DNA of 64,000 nt from Budorcas taxicolor (taxonomy: Eukaryota > Chordata > Mammalia > Artiodactyla > Bovidae): assembly GCF_023091745.1 (NCBI RefSeq), contig NC_068930.1, positions 6,160,262-6,224,261 of the forward strand, written 5' to 3'. Below the pieces are notes generated by a model, which saw only the letters and a list, made by a program, of their open reading frames with translations, was not told the origin of the DNA and did not search any database. Positions within the stretch are counted from its first letter, which is position 1. Every line of letters starts with the position of its first letter. Positions 34,161 to 46,906 of the stretch are shown here, piece by piece. The position numbers were made by a program, and so were the translations under genes.

Positions 34161-34375
34161 AGCAGTGGATCTCAACCAATTTTCCATCCTGAGGGACATC
34201 TGGCTATATCTGGAAACATGTTTAGTTGCTACAACTGAGGAGGCAGATTTTGACACCAGAATCTTGTGAGTAGTGGCCTCAGGTATGTGGCTAAACATTC
34301 TACAATGCATAGGACACTTCTCCACAACAAAGTATGTGATCTAAAGTATCAATGTGCCAAGGCTGAGAAACCCAC
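34161..34375 (+). mobile_element. MER5A-like non-autonomous hAT DNA transposon
   Basis: Starts CAGTGGATCTCAACCAATTT, includes GGGACATCTGGCTATATCTG and CTACAATGCATAGGACA, and ends GAGAAACCCACACTG, matching MER5A along its length. It splits the L1. Confidence 0.85.
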
Positions 34376-34440
34376 ACTGTTAGGATGCCAATTCTCCACA
34401 AACTGCTGCATAAATTCATTGTAGCCCTAGTCAAGTTATC

Positions 34441-34600
34441 AGAATGAATATACATATTCATTAACAGAATGAATATACATATATATGAGTATATATAGAG
34501 AATGAATACATATATGTAGAGAGAATTAATAGACACATTCATATATATGAATACAAATAAAGGAATGAACATATATATGTATATATGGGGGAAACTGATT
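34441..34600. repeat. AT-rich imperfect microsatellite
   Basis: Repeated GAATGAATATACATAT-type units and (TA)n runs within L1. Confidence 0.8.
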
Positions 34601-35990
34601 CTAAAATTTATGTGGTACTGTCAAAACAAAGCCACAACAACTTTGAAAAAGAATAACACATTTGATGAACTAATAGCATTTGCCTTTGAGCCTCACTAAA
34701 AAATTATAGTGGTCAAGACAGTGTAGTATTGACCTCAAAGTAGCCAAATAGATCAATGGAACAGAACAGAAAGTCTAGACATGGACCTGCATGATATATA
34801 TATTATAAATTGATTTCAACAAGGATACCAAGGCAATTTAGTGGGGAAAAGTTTTTAACAAATTGTGCTAGAAAAACTGGAAATATGCATATGTAGAAAA
34901 TGAACTTTCTTTTTTATTTTACAACATAAGCAAAATTAACTCAAAATATATTATAAGTCTAAATTTAATACCTAAATCTATAAACTTTATAGAAGAAAAC
35001 ATATGGAAAAATCTTTGTGACCAATAATTAGGTGAAGACTTTCGAAAATAATATCATATAGATGATGCATAGAAGAAAAAAATAGATAAATTTGATTTTA
35101 TAAAAATTTAAAATCTGTGCTTTCTGAAAAGCTGTTAAGAGAATTAAAAGAGAAGCCATGGACAGGGAGAAAAAAGTTACAAAACATGTCTGATGAAAGA
35201 TTTGTATCTAAAATATATAACTATATAAAGAACTCTCAATTCACAATAAGAAAACCAGTTAAAATTAACAGAAGATTTAAATAGACCTTTGATTAATGAA
35301 GACAAAGAGATGGCAAATAACACATAGAAAGATGTTTAACATCAACAAAAAGCAAATTAAAACCCAAAGAAAATACCACTATATAACTATTGAATAGATA
35401 AAGTTAGAAAGACTGACCATACCAAGTGTTGAAAAGATGTGGAGAAACCAGAACCCTCAAACACAGCAGGTGAAAAGTAAAATTATAAAATCACTTTGGA
35501 AAACTGACGGTTTTATAAAAAAAGTTAAACCTACACCACGAGAAAATACAGCTATTTCACTCAATATTTACCCAAGAAAAATGAAAGCTTATGTCTGTCA
35601 AAAGGTGAATGGATAAAACTGTGGGTACTGTACAGTGGAATATTACTCAGCAATGAAGTACAACAAGACATGTGAATCAAAATAATTATAGTGAGTGAAA
35701 GAAGTTAGAGGAAAAGAATGTACTCTGATTTCATTTATATAAAACAGAAACTAATCTTTAGTGTGTCATTTGTTGAAAGCACATTAGTTGTTGCTTGGGG
35801 ACAGAAATCAGTGTCTTAAGTAAGATAGGGATTTACAAAGCAGTTCAAGTGAACTTTTGGAGGAATGAATATGTTCACTATTATGAGTGACCATGATGAT
35901 AGTTTCACATACATCAAAATTTGTCAAATTACACATATTATATATGAACAGTTTTTATGTCATTTTTACTTCTAAAGAGATATTTAGAAT

Positions 35991-36572
35991 ATGAAATAGA
36001 ATTATCAGAAAATAAAGTCAATCACCCAAAACAGACAAAAAATGGAAGAGGAAAGAAAGATTATATATTAAAGATTGAACCATTAAATACAAAATCTGAC
36101 TAGTGGGGCATATGAAAAAAAGGCAGAGAAGAGCTTCTTTAAAAAAAATATAAGAAAAGTGTCTAAAGCTCAGAAATATAGATCTTTAGAGTTTCTCCCA
36201 GAATCTATTATAATATACAAAAAAGACACACTTAATAAACCTTTATGAAGTACTAGAAGAATGTCCTTCTACTCAAAGGATGTCCTCTACTTAAAGCTCC
36301 CTTAATCCAGGGGCAGTTGAGTAGGGGATTGAGGAGCTGGGAGTGAGTCTGTTTAAGTAAGTAAGAATCAGCTGGCATCAAACTCATTATAAGCATCACT
36401 GAATGATAAATTACAATGATGAAGTGATTTCAAAGTTCCAGGGAAATACTTTCAATCCACGTCAATACCTAGCTAACTACAAATTAAACATAAAGGACAA
36501 GGGAAGAATTCAGGTAATCAAAGCCTCAGAAACCTTCTGTCTCATGCCTGCTCCTCAGGCATTAACTGAGGA
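35991..36572. other. Unassigned AT-rich stretch
   Basis: No feature recognised beyond A-rich runs. Confidence 0.4.
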
Positions 36573-36773
36573 TCGTTGTTGTCTTTAGTCAGTAAGTCGT
36601 GTCCGACTCTTGCAACCCTATGGACTGTAGTCCACCATGCTCCTCTGTCCATGGGATTTCCCAGGCAAGAATTCTGGAGTGGGTTGCCATTTCCTTCTCC
36701 AGTGAATCTTCCTGACCCAGGGATCGAACCAGGATCTCCTGCAGGCAAATTCTTCATTTACCACGAAGCCACC
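36573..36773 (-). mobile_element. Bov-tA SINE, reverse strand
   Basis: Bov-A body (AGTCGTGTCCGACTCTTGCA) then a reverse tRNA-like head (TTACCACGAAGCCACC). Confidence 0.9.
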
Positions 36774-37501
36774 ATTCTTATTAAACTTTGGCAAAAAGAA
36801 TAAGACCAGGAAAGAGGAAGCCATGGGCTATTAAAAAATATTGAAACTAATTCAGAAATCATAGAATGAGAGTTTTGCAGCAGGTTCAAACACCAAGCAG
36901 TTCTCACTTGTATGGGAAATCAGTCAATGCCAAGAATATTTACATAAAGAATATTGGGAAGGATAACAAACAATAAATTTAATGACTAAGGTTATAGTCA
37001 ATATTATGTACATAGTCAAAAGCATATCATTCTTTCTTAAGAAAAAAAAGCAAATTAGAAATCCCAGAATGAGTATTTATGGGTGACTGACAAGGGATTA
37101 AATCTAAGAATGTCCTAAAACAAACAAACATCTGATCCAGTTTGGATCAACTAAAGTAGTGCAGGAAAAAGTAATTTATTTGATCTGGACCTTAGGAATA
37201 TTCACTTCAAAGAGTCCTAGGAAGGCACTGGTCTTCTAAATTAGTCTGAGCAGACTGCTAAGCTCCACTTTGAATGATACTTATGTTCTTGATAATACAA
37301 AAGGTTTTGAACTTTTTTAATAATTTATCAGTAAAATCCTGAAGGCTGAAGTACAGTCACAGTGCTAAATGTAAAATTTTCAACCTCCATGAAGCAGTAA
37401 GAGTTGAGAAGACATCTCTCTTCTCACACATCGTCAATTGATCAAACTTCCCATACAGAAAAACTCTTCACTATAGGTGGTCTGTTTTTGCCTTCTTCTA
37501 A
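36774..37501. other. Unassigned stretch
   Basis: AT-rich, no feature recognised. Confidence 0.4.
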
Positions 37502-37513
37502 TATGTATTTTTA

Positions 37514-39006
37514 GAGCTTTGTTCATAGCATCACTACAAACAAAGCTACTGGAGGTGATGGAGTTTCAGTTGAGCTATTTCAAATCCTGAAAGATGATTC
37601 TGTGAAAGTGCTGCACTCAATATGCCAGCAAATTTGGAAAACTCAGCAGTGGCCACAGGACTGGAAAAAGTCAGTTTTCATTCCAATCTCAAAGAAAGGC
37701 AATGCCAAAGAATGCTCAAACTACCACACAATTGCACTCATCTCACACGCTAGTAGAGTAATGCTCAAAATTCTCCAAGCCAGGCTTCAGCAATACATGA
37801 ACCGTGAACTTCCAGATGTTCAAGCTGGTTTTAGAAAAGGCAGAGGAACCAGAGATCAAAGTGCCAACATCCGCTGGATCATCAAAAAAGCAAGAGAGTT
37901 CCAGAAAAACATCTATTTCTGCTTTATTGACTATGTCAAAGCCTTTGACTATGTGGATCACAATAAACTGTGGAAAATTCCTCAAGAGATGAGAATACCA
38001 GACCACCTGACCTGCCTCTTGAGAAACCTATATGCAGGTCAGGAAGCAACACTTAGAACTGGACATGGAACAACAGACTGGTTCCAAATAAGAAAAGGAG
38101 TACGTCAAGGCTGTATATTGTCACCCTGCTTATTTAACTTCTATGCAGAGTACACCATGAGAAACGCTGGGCTGGAAGAAGCACAAGCTGGAATCAAGAT
38201 TGCTGGGAGAAATATCAGTCACCTCAGATATGCAGATGACACCACCCTTATGGCAGAAAGTGAAGAGGATCTAAAAAGCCTCTTAATGAAAGTGAAAGTG
38301 GAGCGTGAAGAAGTTGGCTTAAAGCTCAACTTTCAGAAGATGAGGATCATGGCTTGAGGTCCCATCACTTCATGGGAAATAGATGGGGAGACAGTGGAAA
38401 CAGTGTCAGACTTTATTTTTGGGCTCCAAAATCACTGCAGATGGTGACTGCAGCCATGAAATTAAAAGACGCTTACTCCTTGGAAGAAAAGTTATGACCA
38501 ACCTAGATAGCATATTGGAAAGCAGAGACATTACTTTGCCAACAAAGGTCCGTCTAGTCAAGGCTATGGTTTTCCCAGTGGTCATGTTTGGATGTGAGAG
38601 TTGGACTGTGAAGAAGGCTGAGCGCTGAAGAATTGATGCTTTTGGTCTGTGGTGTTGGAGAAGACTCTTGAGAGTCCCTTGGACTGCAAGGAGATCCAAC
38701 CAGTGCATTCTGAAGGAGATCAGCCCTGGGATTTCTTTGGAAGGAATGATGCTGAAGCTGAAACTCCAGTACTTTGGCCACCTCATGTGAAGAGCTGACT
38801 CATTTGAAAAGACTCTGATGCTGGGAGAGATTGGGGGCAGGAGGAGAAGGGGACAACAGAGGATGAGATGGCTGGATGGCATCACTGACTCGTTGGACGT
38901 GAATCTGAGTGAACTCCGGGAGTTGGTGATGGACAGGGAGGCTTGGCGTGCTGTGATTCATGGGGTCACAGAGCCGAACACGACTGAGCGACTGAGCTGA
39001 ACTGAG
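37514..39006 (+). mobile_element. BovB LINE, 5'-truncated, with fold-back 5' junction
   Basis: RT frame 37602-38357 (251 codons: fingers, motif A as CFIDYVKAFDYVDH, YADD intact), then the C-terminal segment after a stop near 38355, and the ACTGA tail. Perfect 12-bp TSD TATGTATTTTTA at 37502-37513 and 39007-39018. The first 14 inserted bases are not in normal BovB order; they include AGCTTTGTT, the reverse complement of AACAAAGCT just downstream. Confidence 0.95.
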
Positions 39007-39116
39007 TATGTATTTTTATACATTCAATTGAAACACTAAACTTTGAACTGACCTTAACATCATTATGGCTCAATGATGCAGGATGTTCATTACTTTTCAA
39101 CATTTAGAATCACTCT

Positions 39117-39384
39117 GCTGTTGCAGCTGCTGTTAAGTCGTGTCTGACTCTGTGACCCCATAGATGGCAGCCCACCAGGCTCCTTTGTCCCTGGGATTCT
39201 CCAGGCAAGAATACTGGAGTGAGTTGCCATTTCCTTCTCCAGTGCTTGAAAGTGAAAAGTGAAAGTGAAATCTCACAGTTGTGTCTGACACTTCGCGACC
39301 CCCTGGATTGTAGCCCACCAGGCTCTTCTGTCCACAGGATTCTCCAGGCAAGAGTACTGGAGTGGGTTGCCATTGCCTTCTCTG
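39117..39384 (-). mobile_element. Bov-A dimer SINE (BOV-A2-like), reverse strand
   Basis: Two reverse Bov-A units, bounded by a perfect 12-bp TSD TAGAATCACTCT at 39105-39116 and 39385-39396. Confidence 0.93.
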
Positions 39385-39396
39385 TAGAATCACTCT

Positions 39397-40231
39397 ATGA
39401 ACATATTAAACAGTAAAATAGAACTTCATGATTGTAGACAGAATGTAAATGTTTTTGACCTTGATGATGTAAAAATATAGTTACAGTTAATAGAAGATGG
39501 GCCAAGATGAACAACTTTGCCCAAAATATAGCATTTCAAGCCCCCTTAGCAAGGTGGACGATTGTGTATAACATGCAAGAGGAACAGCTGATTCTTCTAT
39601 TTCAGGTAAGGAACTGGATGTGCTAACATTAAGGTTCACTTGCTCTGACAGCAATAGGTAATAGAAATCACTCTTTAATTTTCAAAGGAGAAATCCCCCC
39701 AAACCCAAACAAACAAAAGATAAGGCATGAGAAAAGGGAATGGGAAACACATAGAAATATGTTGTGTGAGTACATTTACCTCAAGAATGTGGAGTCAAGC
39801 AGGACCCTGGGGAAAGCAGAAATGGAGATTTAAGTTACAAGACATTTTCTTGCAATCACTGGCTACCAGGGTTACTAACTGGTTTCCTATTTGGTTTCAA
39901 GATGCACAAACATACACCCACACCCGCAGCAGACATCCTTTAAAAGAAGCCATTTCTGTTGCTGCATATTTCTTACAGGTTTCCTTTGCATTGCTTGCCT
40001 GTGGATTCGAAGTGGAACCTAGTCACATAAAAGGCAAGGGTCATGGAGTGTGAGTGCCTCTAATGCCTGGAGTACCTCAATCAGAAACCATTGTGGCTTT
40101 ACACCAATTAGGGGCTAAAGGTCACAAGTTCCAAAGAGTCAATCTTCTCTGAAGAACAGTTTTCCCATTCAGAAAGCCAACAACCCTTCTCCTTTAGAAG
40201 CTGGTAAGAAGGAGGTCCTTATCTCCTTATC
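39397..40231. other. Unassigned stretch
   Basis: No gene or named repeat. A 108-codon open frame at 39727-40053 has no recognisable similarity. Confidence 0.35.
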
Positions 40232-40550
40232 AGGGTCTTCTCTCATAGCTCAGTTCGTAAAGAATCCACCTGCAATGCAGGAGACCCTGGTTCGATTCCT
40301 GGGTCAGGAAGATCCACTGGAGAAGGGATGGGCTACCCACTCCAGTATTCTTGGGCTTCCCTGGTGGCTTAGATGGTAAAGAATCTGCCTGCAATGTGGG
40401 AGACCTGGGCTCTATCAGTGGGTTGGGAAGATCCCCTGGAGAAAGGAAAGGCTACACACTCCAGCATTCTAGCCTGGAGAATTCCATGGACCGTATAGTC
40501 CATGGGGTCACAAAGAGTCGTACATGAATGAGTGACCTTCACTTTCACAA
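40232..40550 (+). mobile_element. Bov-tA SINE with two tRNA-like heads
   Basis: Heads at GCTCAGTTCGTAAAGAATCC and GCTTAGATGGTAAAGAATCT, then the Bov-A body ending in GACCTTCACTTTCAC. Confidence 0.92.
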
Positions 40551-43051
40551 AGGAGGTAGTTAATAACTGTGAAGTGATGTCAAATGTGTACATGGCCTGT
40601 GGTATCCACTGGGACCAGGAGTGAATGGATTCTGAGTGGATTCTACATTCAGTGAGGCTTTCTTAGTCAATCCAAAGTGGATGCCGTTATTGGTCATTTA
40701 AACTTGGCATTCAAATGACTAGTGTTGCAGTCTAATGAAGTGAGAAAGGTACCCTGGTGAAGTTCCAATCTCAACAGAGTTAGTGTGAAATATTGCCATG
40801 CTGGGATCCCAGAGTAGATGAGGGAAGTTAAAAAGCTTGTCCATAGGATAAAAAAGGAAAACACAACATGTAGAGACTTATTGAAGATTATGTTTTATTT
40901 TGTTTAGGCACACTGGACGCTAAGCCTCCATTAAACCCTAACTGGATGCGGTGCACTTTCCTTTTATAGTGTGTACACGTGAGCCAGCAGCATTTCAGGT
41001 GCCTAGAAATGTGTTTGTCAATAAACGTTTTGTCTGGTTTGAGGTGTCTGAGGATCTTTATTCACTCATTCATTCATTCACTCACTCAGAGACATTGCTT
41101 ATTACTTTCCTACTGGAGAGGAAACAAGGGAAATTGCCCTTTAGTTCTGAAAAACTAAGGATTAGGGATCAATACCACCTGTGCCAGAGTTTATTGGCAG
41201 TTAGTTTCCTGGCCTTTAACACAAAAATAATCCTCTGAAAACACTTTTTTGAATACAGGAGCAACGTGGATCTCTGTGTGTCTAGTTTTCTTTTGACATT
41301 CAAAATAAATTATGATTTTTAAAAAATGTCACATGGTTCAGCTGGTCTCATACATAGTTGTGAACTTATTCTTACTTTAAGCATAACTGAAATGGGCATG
41401 TCAACTGAAAATACCTAGAATTAAAATAACGACATTATTTCAGCAATAGACAGACAAGGAAGAAAAAAAAATCAGCCTTCATATTGAAGTCAGTTAGTCC
41501 TTTTTTAATAAATTTGAAGTCATTCATCAACAAGTTTCATATTGTATCTATCACTCAATTCTGCTGTTTTTTTATGTCAAATAATACCCCCCAAATTACA
41601 TCAATGTGCTTAAGCAAAATTGGATTTTAAGTGATCTTTACAATGAAATGAACGTGGGAATTGATCATGACAGCAATTGCTTATTCCTACTAGAATAATC
41701 CTGTACTTACCTTGAACACACTCACTGACTCGTGAAGTGGAAATAAGAGACAAGAATGACAAAATTGTTTCTGGTGCTCACCCTAGGGAGAGACATGGTA
41801 GATGAGTCACTCTCCGGGAGGTCACTGTTTACCCAGGTGTTGGGAATTTCAGGAAAACATGGCACCTTTCAATGCAGTAGAAGAGGTAATAATCAATCCA
41901 AGGCACACTAGTTGTGTCCTGGGAAAATTTAATCCACCTAGGCAGTTCTTTGCCCCATAATTCCCCTGACCCATAGCTCATATAAAGTGAGAGCCGGACT
42001 CTATTCCACAAGTAACAAAATATTTCACTGATCAGTTTTGTTTACATTAAAATGACCAGGAGCTAAAGTAAGAATTATGGGATTTCAAGCCAGGAGATTC
42101 AAAGTTGGACACATCCTGTTTTGTTTTTGTTTTTTTTTAGAAGACACCATTGTGGGAAAAACACCAGTGGGATTCTCTACGAGATGCTGAAAATGAACAC
42201 CTACAGGTGCAGTGGGCCTGTCCCCTTAAAGCCAGTCCCCACGTACTGCCAAAGCCTCTGAGAGGATGATCTCCCTGGTGAAAAAGTTAATTCCATAGCT
42301 GGGCGGGGAGAAGTGGTGATGTCAATGACTGAACGTGTCCAAAGTTCTGAGTGCTGGCATTAGGAACTGCATATATACATGGCACAGAACATTATCATGA
42401 CATACACCAAGGTCACTTAGAGGGAAACAAGTGGGTCACGATATAGACATGAAACCCCTCCACAGTCCTGGGGCCAGCAGACAAGAACAAAACTTGTAAA
42501 GCTTCCTCGGTCTTATCCATCTTTCTCTGTAGGAATTTTATGTAGTAGGGCTCTGGAATTGTCTCAAGAATATTTGAATATGGGCAATAACAAACTCTTA
42601 CGAGATTCTCCTAGAACCTTTGAGCCCCGTGAAGCATTTTTGGAAAGACAGGACTACTTAGAAAATTAACCTTTTATTATGTTCAGTTGTGAGAAAGAGA
42701 TATCATTAGAGTCCAATTTCAGCTTTTCTCTCCTTACTCAAGAGGTCTGGATGAGGGCAACAACCGCCTCACATTATGTCAAGGGTCCGGGTTCAGGTTC
42801 ATCCACACACCACACTCGCTGGCTCCAGGAACTACTGTGCAGTAATGAAAGGACACTGTTAACAGAACAGAGAACCAACCTCGACTCTCCTGCAGCACAC
42901 AGTTCTGCTTCTTAATATTTCTCACAACTTTTAAAAATGGAGAAGCTATAAAATAATTTTATTAGAAGAGTAATTTTCTTCTAAAATGAAGTAAAGCAAA
43001 CACATACCCAAGGATCTCAAAAAGTTTTTTTTTTTTTTTTTTACAGAATAT

Positions 43052-43090
43052 ATGTATGTACTTGTGTGTGTCTGTGTGTGTGTATGTGTA
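43052..43090. repeat. TG-rich microsatellite
   Basis: Imperfect (TG)n, next to a T-run at 43026-43042. Confidence 0.8.
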
Positions 43091-45379
43091 GTTACAAACA
43101 CTATTTATAGTATAGCTATTATGTTTAACATCATTGCAGTGTCTACAAAGTTGTGGATCCCAGTCTTGGTGCCAAATGCATATAAAAAGCTCAAAAGCTA
43201 TTATGACTATACCATGCAAATTTATATCCAGAAAACCTTGGGACATAGACTGCTGTTCTTCTGAGCCCCATGGAGTCTCTGCCTTTGATAGTTGGGTACC
43301 TCAACTATGCATCGAAAATGTTTTGAATCTCTTTTCTCCCAGACAGAATTAATGTCACAGTTCTGAATATATAAACTGGACATTTAAATCAATCGCTGAC
43401 ACTTTCGTCCATGTTCATGCGTATTTTAGGTTCCCTCTTCTGCATGTGGATCTCACTCCTTGAATCACTGATACAGAAAAAGATACCTGAAGTATTGAAA
43501 GGGATAAGGTCTACACAATGTCTTTTTTTTTTTTTTTCTCTTTAACATGTTAACAATGATAAGGTCACTTACAAGGTTTTTCCCAATCTGTTTAACTTTT
43601 AGGATCCCCCATTATTATCCAAGAAAAAATTGTCAGAAAAAAGCCAAGGAACAAGAAAACACTTGTCTCCAGATAAAAGGAAAACCAGAGAGCAGTGGTT
43701 GGAAGAAGATACTGAAGAAAAAGATAAGAATGAAAGGGAAGAAAGGGTATAAAATTGGTCACTGCTTCTAGCGTGAGATTCTGTGGTGGGTTTGACCTGC
43801 TACAGACATGACAGATTAAAGGTCATCAGCCGCCAAAGAAAATCAAGTAGTGGTCAGCTCCCGGGGATGGCCTATGGCACAAACCCCCACGGGGGGATGA
43901 AGCCCCTGTCTGTGGGGAAACTGAGGCCAGCTCTGCAAATACCAGGCAAGGCTCTGGTCACTGGTTTTGGATAGAACAGAGAGGGTGAGGCATATGTGGC
44001 ATTTTGGGATAAAGTATCAATTTAGCAGTTCTTTCCTGAATAGTTTGCTTTTTTGTTTCTCCAAATGCTTAACTTCACTGTGACATCTGTTTGCACAACT
44101 GTAGTCATTTCAGTTTATGGATGCCTGTGATAGAAATATTGTTTACAAAAAATATATCATCTCTTTTTTTTTCTTTAGAAAGATCTCATCTAAATAGTAA
44201 GTTAAGGTTGCATCTATGAAACCGGTGCACCTTGTCTTGTTTCTACGAGCTTTAAAAAGTCCAAATACTGATGAGGCTGTGGGTTGGAAGGAACCAAAAG
44301 TGACTGTGTTTGTTGTCAGGTTGCTCTCCTTTGCCTCAAGAGAACGGTCATGGGTCCCTGGGTGATGCATGGTGTGGACTGGTCGTGTTCCTGCAGCATC
44401 CTAGTTACACTAGGAGTAGTTGGATGTGCTTGTGAAACATGTCAGATACAGAACTAAAAGCATGAGGATGTTTCTTGGTTTCTGAAACTGAATAGAGGTG
44501 TTTTCACTTCAATCTTAGTTCTAGAGAACAGAAAGTAGTTACATCACAGAAATAAAAATAGGACATCGCATGCTGCCATGATAGCAAGCATAAACAAAAT
44601 CTTGGTAAATATACATATATATGCATATTATGCAAATATATTTGATATTAACATACAATGTTATAAGAGTGGTTGATAACTTAAAAACAAGGGGGAAAAT
44701 CATCCTAGGTGGTTTTACCTTAGAGTAACAAATAACCTGAGACGTCTAAGCTTTCCATTAGATGCCAGGCCTAGCAATCCATAAGAGATGTGGAGCACGT
44801 GTTCAGTGATTGAAATGTCAACTCAATGCTGCCAAAATGTGCCACCATGTCCCACAAGATGGGTAAGCTGGATCTACTCCAAGTGAGCAAAGAAATACAC
44901 TGTGCAGCAGAGCACTTACAATGAAATGCCAGCCATCCCCGATGGGCTTTCCAAAGACGGACATGCAGACATCAGCGTGGGCTCTGCCTATGTTTAAGAA
45001 ACAGGTGAGCACACACCAGAGGCTCACTGCACCCACAGAACCAGTACAGAGAAAGTCTGCCCCACGAAATCAAAACCCATCGCCATGAAAGCCAAAAAGC
45101 CTTTGCTTAATCAACTGAAAGAGTGGGTATGAAGTGTGACTCGTTTTAAACTAGCAATACCACTGAATGAGTTTTTGAAGAATAAGTTTCTTCCTGAATT
45201 TTAAACTAAAACATCTAACTTATGATAATAAAAGACACATTTTGGGATGATATTGTGTTTCGCGCCCTCATTCTCAAGGCATAATATTTAGACAATGCTT
45301 GTCCCTTTCAATTAAAAAAGAAAAAAACTATGACTTTCTTTAATATGCATCCTGTGATTGAATTGTCCATAGCTGCAAA

Positions 45380-45572
45380 ATGTATATATGTATGTGTATT
45401 TGTCTGACATACACATGGGTACTTACACCTGTGTGTATAAACATATACACATACATCCTCATATACACGTGTATTTTATATATATGCTGAGAAAGTTCAC
45501 ATATATATACAATTGCGTATGTATATATGTGTGTATCTGCGTGTGTGTGTGTTTGTGTGTGTGTGTACAGGT
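45380..45572. repeat. TA/TG microsatellite cluster close to the GABRB3 stop
   Basis: Mixed (TATA) and (TG)n repeats, densest at 45519-45572, about 75 bases beyond the stop codon. As transcribed this would be a CA-rich tract in the early 3' UTR. A 62-codon open frame on the plus strand here is a repeat artefact. Confidence 0.85.
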
Positions 45573-45645
45573 ATAAAAACTTGACAGGCAGAGTAATATT
45601 TCACTCAGTGTTAAATGAAGTCTTTGAAAAATCAAGTACAGTCAC

Positions 45646-45984
45646 TCAGTTAACATAGTACAGCCAGTAAACTAAGTTGAAAAGAGAAAAAGTGAATGGA
45701 AACACGATCCGGGACCATCTGTCTATGGCATTCACATCGGTTAGATCAGGGATTTTGATTTTGAGCTGTGAAGACCTCCTCCGTAGATGGGTCTTCTTGT
45801 GCGGGACGCTTCTGTCCATGTGTCGCCCATGCCCTTCCCGAGGCATGCTCTGTTTCCTGTACTGGATTCCTGAGTTGTCAAAGGATCTTGCTGAATTCCG
45901 GGTATCACCAACGCCACCTGCAACCTCGTTCATCTCATTGTGAACCTCCAGCGATGTTAACAGAATATTTCCGTGAGCATCCAC
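45646..45984 (-). CDS. GABRB3: GABA-A receptor beta-3 subunit, last coding exon (M3-M4 loop end, M4, stop)
   Basis: GABRB3 encodes the beta-3 subunit of the pentameric GABA-gated chloride channel of inhibitory synapses. This exon gives 112 residues and TGA, starting after a consensus acceptor (TTCCTTCCAACCAG, AG at 45985-45986) with phase 0 at Val-Asp-Ala-His-Gly. It holds the end of the cytoplasmic M3-M4 loop, the basic RRRSSQ motif whose serines are known regulatory phosphorylation sites in beta-3, the IPDLTDVNAIDRWSR stretch and the fourth transmembrane helix (FPFTFSLFNLVYWLYYVN end). Loop sequence such as GIQYRKQSMPREGHGR separates beta-3 from beta-1 and beta-2. Compared with human beta-3 as I remember it, GHGRHMDRS is one residue shorter and NSARSF replaces NSAISF. 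The frame is intact. Confidence 0.97.
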   Translation of the reverse strand: MDAHGNILLTSLEVHNEMNEVAGGVGDTRNSARSFDNSGIQYRKQSMPREGHGRHMDRSVPHKKTHLRRRSSQLKIKIPDLTDVNAIDRWSRIVFPFTFSLFNLVYWLYYVN

Positions 45985-46906
45985 CTGGTTGGAAGGAAAT
46001 ACACATGCTTAGATAGCTAGCGTAGCATGCCAATAAACCTAACTTCCACATGCAAACCCAGGACAGACTTGGGCCATTCTGTCGGGTCACATACACTATG
46101 AGAAACTGCACATCTAGCAAACTCAGCATTTTGTTTTAGCATCAAGTGTCATTTTGTGGGCTTAACTGCAAGTTAGAAACTTGATTTCCTTGATTTAAAA
46201 AGTCTCGTAGAAGAATTTAGATTAAAAAAGGCAGTCCATTTCAAACTGAAATTTCACATTATGGATACAAGTCCTTATTGAGGACAAAATTAAAATACTA
46301 ATGTCTTTCAAGATGTTAACTTAAGTATTATCACCTTTTCCCACAACTATACACTTGGATAGGAACTATACTCTCCTATTCTTCTTTAGAAATCAATTTG
46401 TCCCCTTTTTTTGATGATAACAAAAATTCCCAAATTACCATGAGGATACAAGTGAGTACTGTGATGAATGGACACTCCTGATGACTTTGATGGATCTCCT
46501 CACTCAATCCTGGTCCTGGCAGAAGACATCCTTTTTAACTGCTATACTTAAGACAGGCTCAAGTCCCTTCTCACATTGGAGCCGAACTTTAAAAAAACAT
46601 TTTATTCTGTGCTAAATATAGCTTCAGACCTTTCATGATGATACCACTGGTCCATTTTATTTGTTGGTCTGCCACAAAACTTTCATGGATCATGTCTGAG
46701 GCTAGGCCTTAAGGGAGAGGTTCAGGAGGTGAGGAGGGGAGAGAAGAAGCCCAACACTAAGAGTAGGGGCTTGTACAGGAGTACAGGCACGATGGCCCAA
46801 ACCCCAAAGTGACCCAGACGCAGGAAAGGCGATCAACATCCAGTGGCCATCAGACTCTGGCACAGAGGCACCAACAGACTCAGAGATACCTCCATCATGG
46901 TTTGGG

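Larger units (their letters stand above)
34000..35990 (+). mobile_element. L1 LINE, end of ORF2 and 3' UTR, forward strand
   Basis: Decayed L1 ORF2 and 3' end in order: AAATATACAAAGTTTCTACA before the MER5A-like insert, then TAGGATGCCAATTCTCCACA, TAGATCAATGGAACAGAACA, and AGATGTGGAGAAACCAGAAC near 35440. Many stops; no coding capacity. Confidence 0.8.
40551..45645 (-). other. GABRB3: Probable GABRB3 3' UTR and downstream flank
   Basis: Five kilobases directly downstream of the GABRB3 stop (minus strand) in which I recognise no interspersed repeats, in contrast to the rest of the window. GABRB3 mRNAs carry a 3' UTR of several kilobases, so part of this is probably UTR. The end cannot be set by eye: reverse AATAAA hexamers occur at 42958-42963, 42673-42678 and further left. 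The stretch also holds T-runs (about 43026-43042, 43522-43537) and TG repeats. Confidence 0.45.

Noticed and set aside
45388..45576. 62-codon open frame rich in Tyr, Val and Cys
   Set aside because: Entirely encoded by TA/TG microsatellite.
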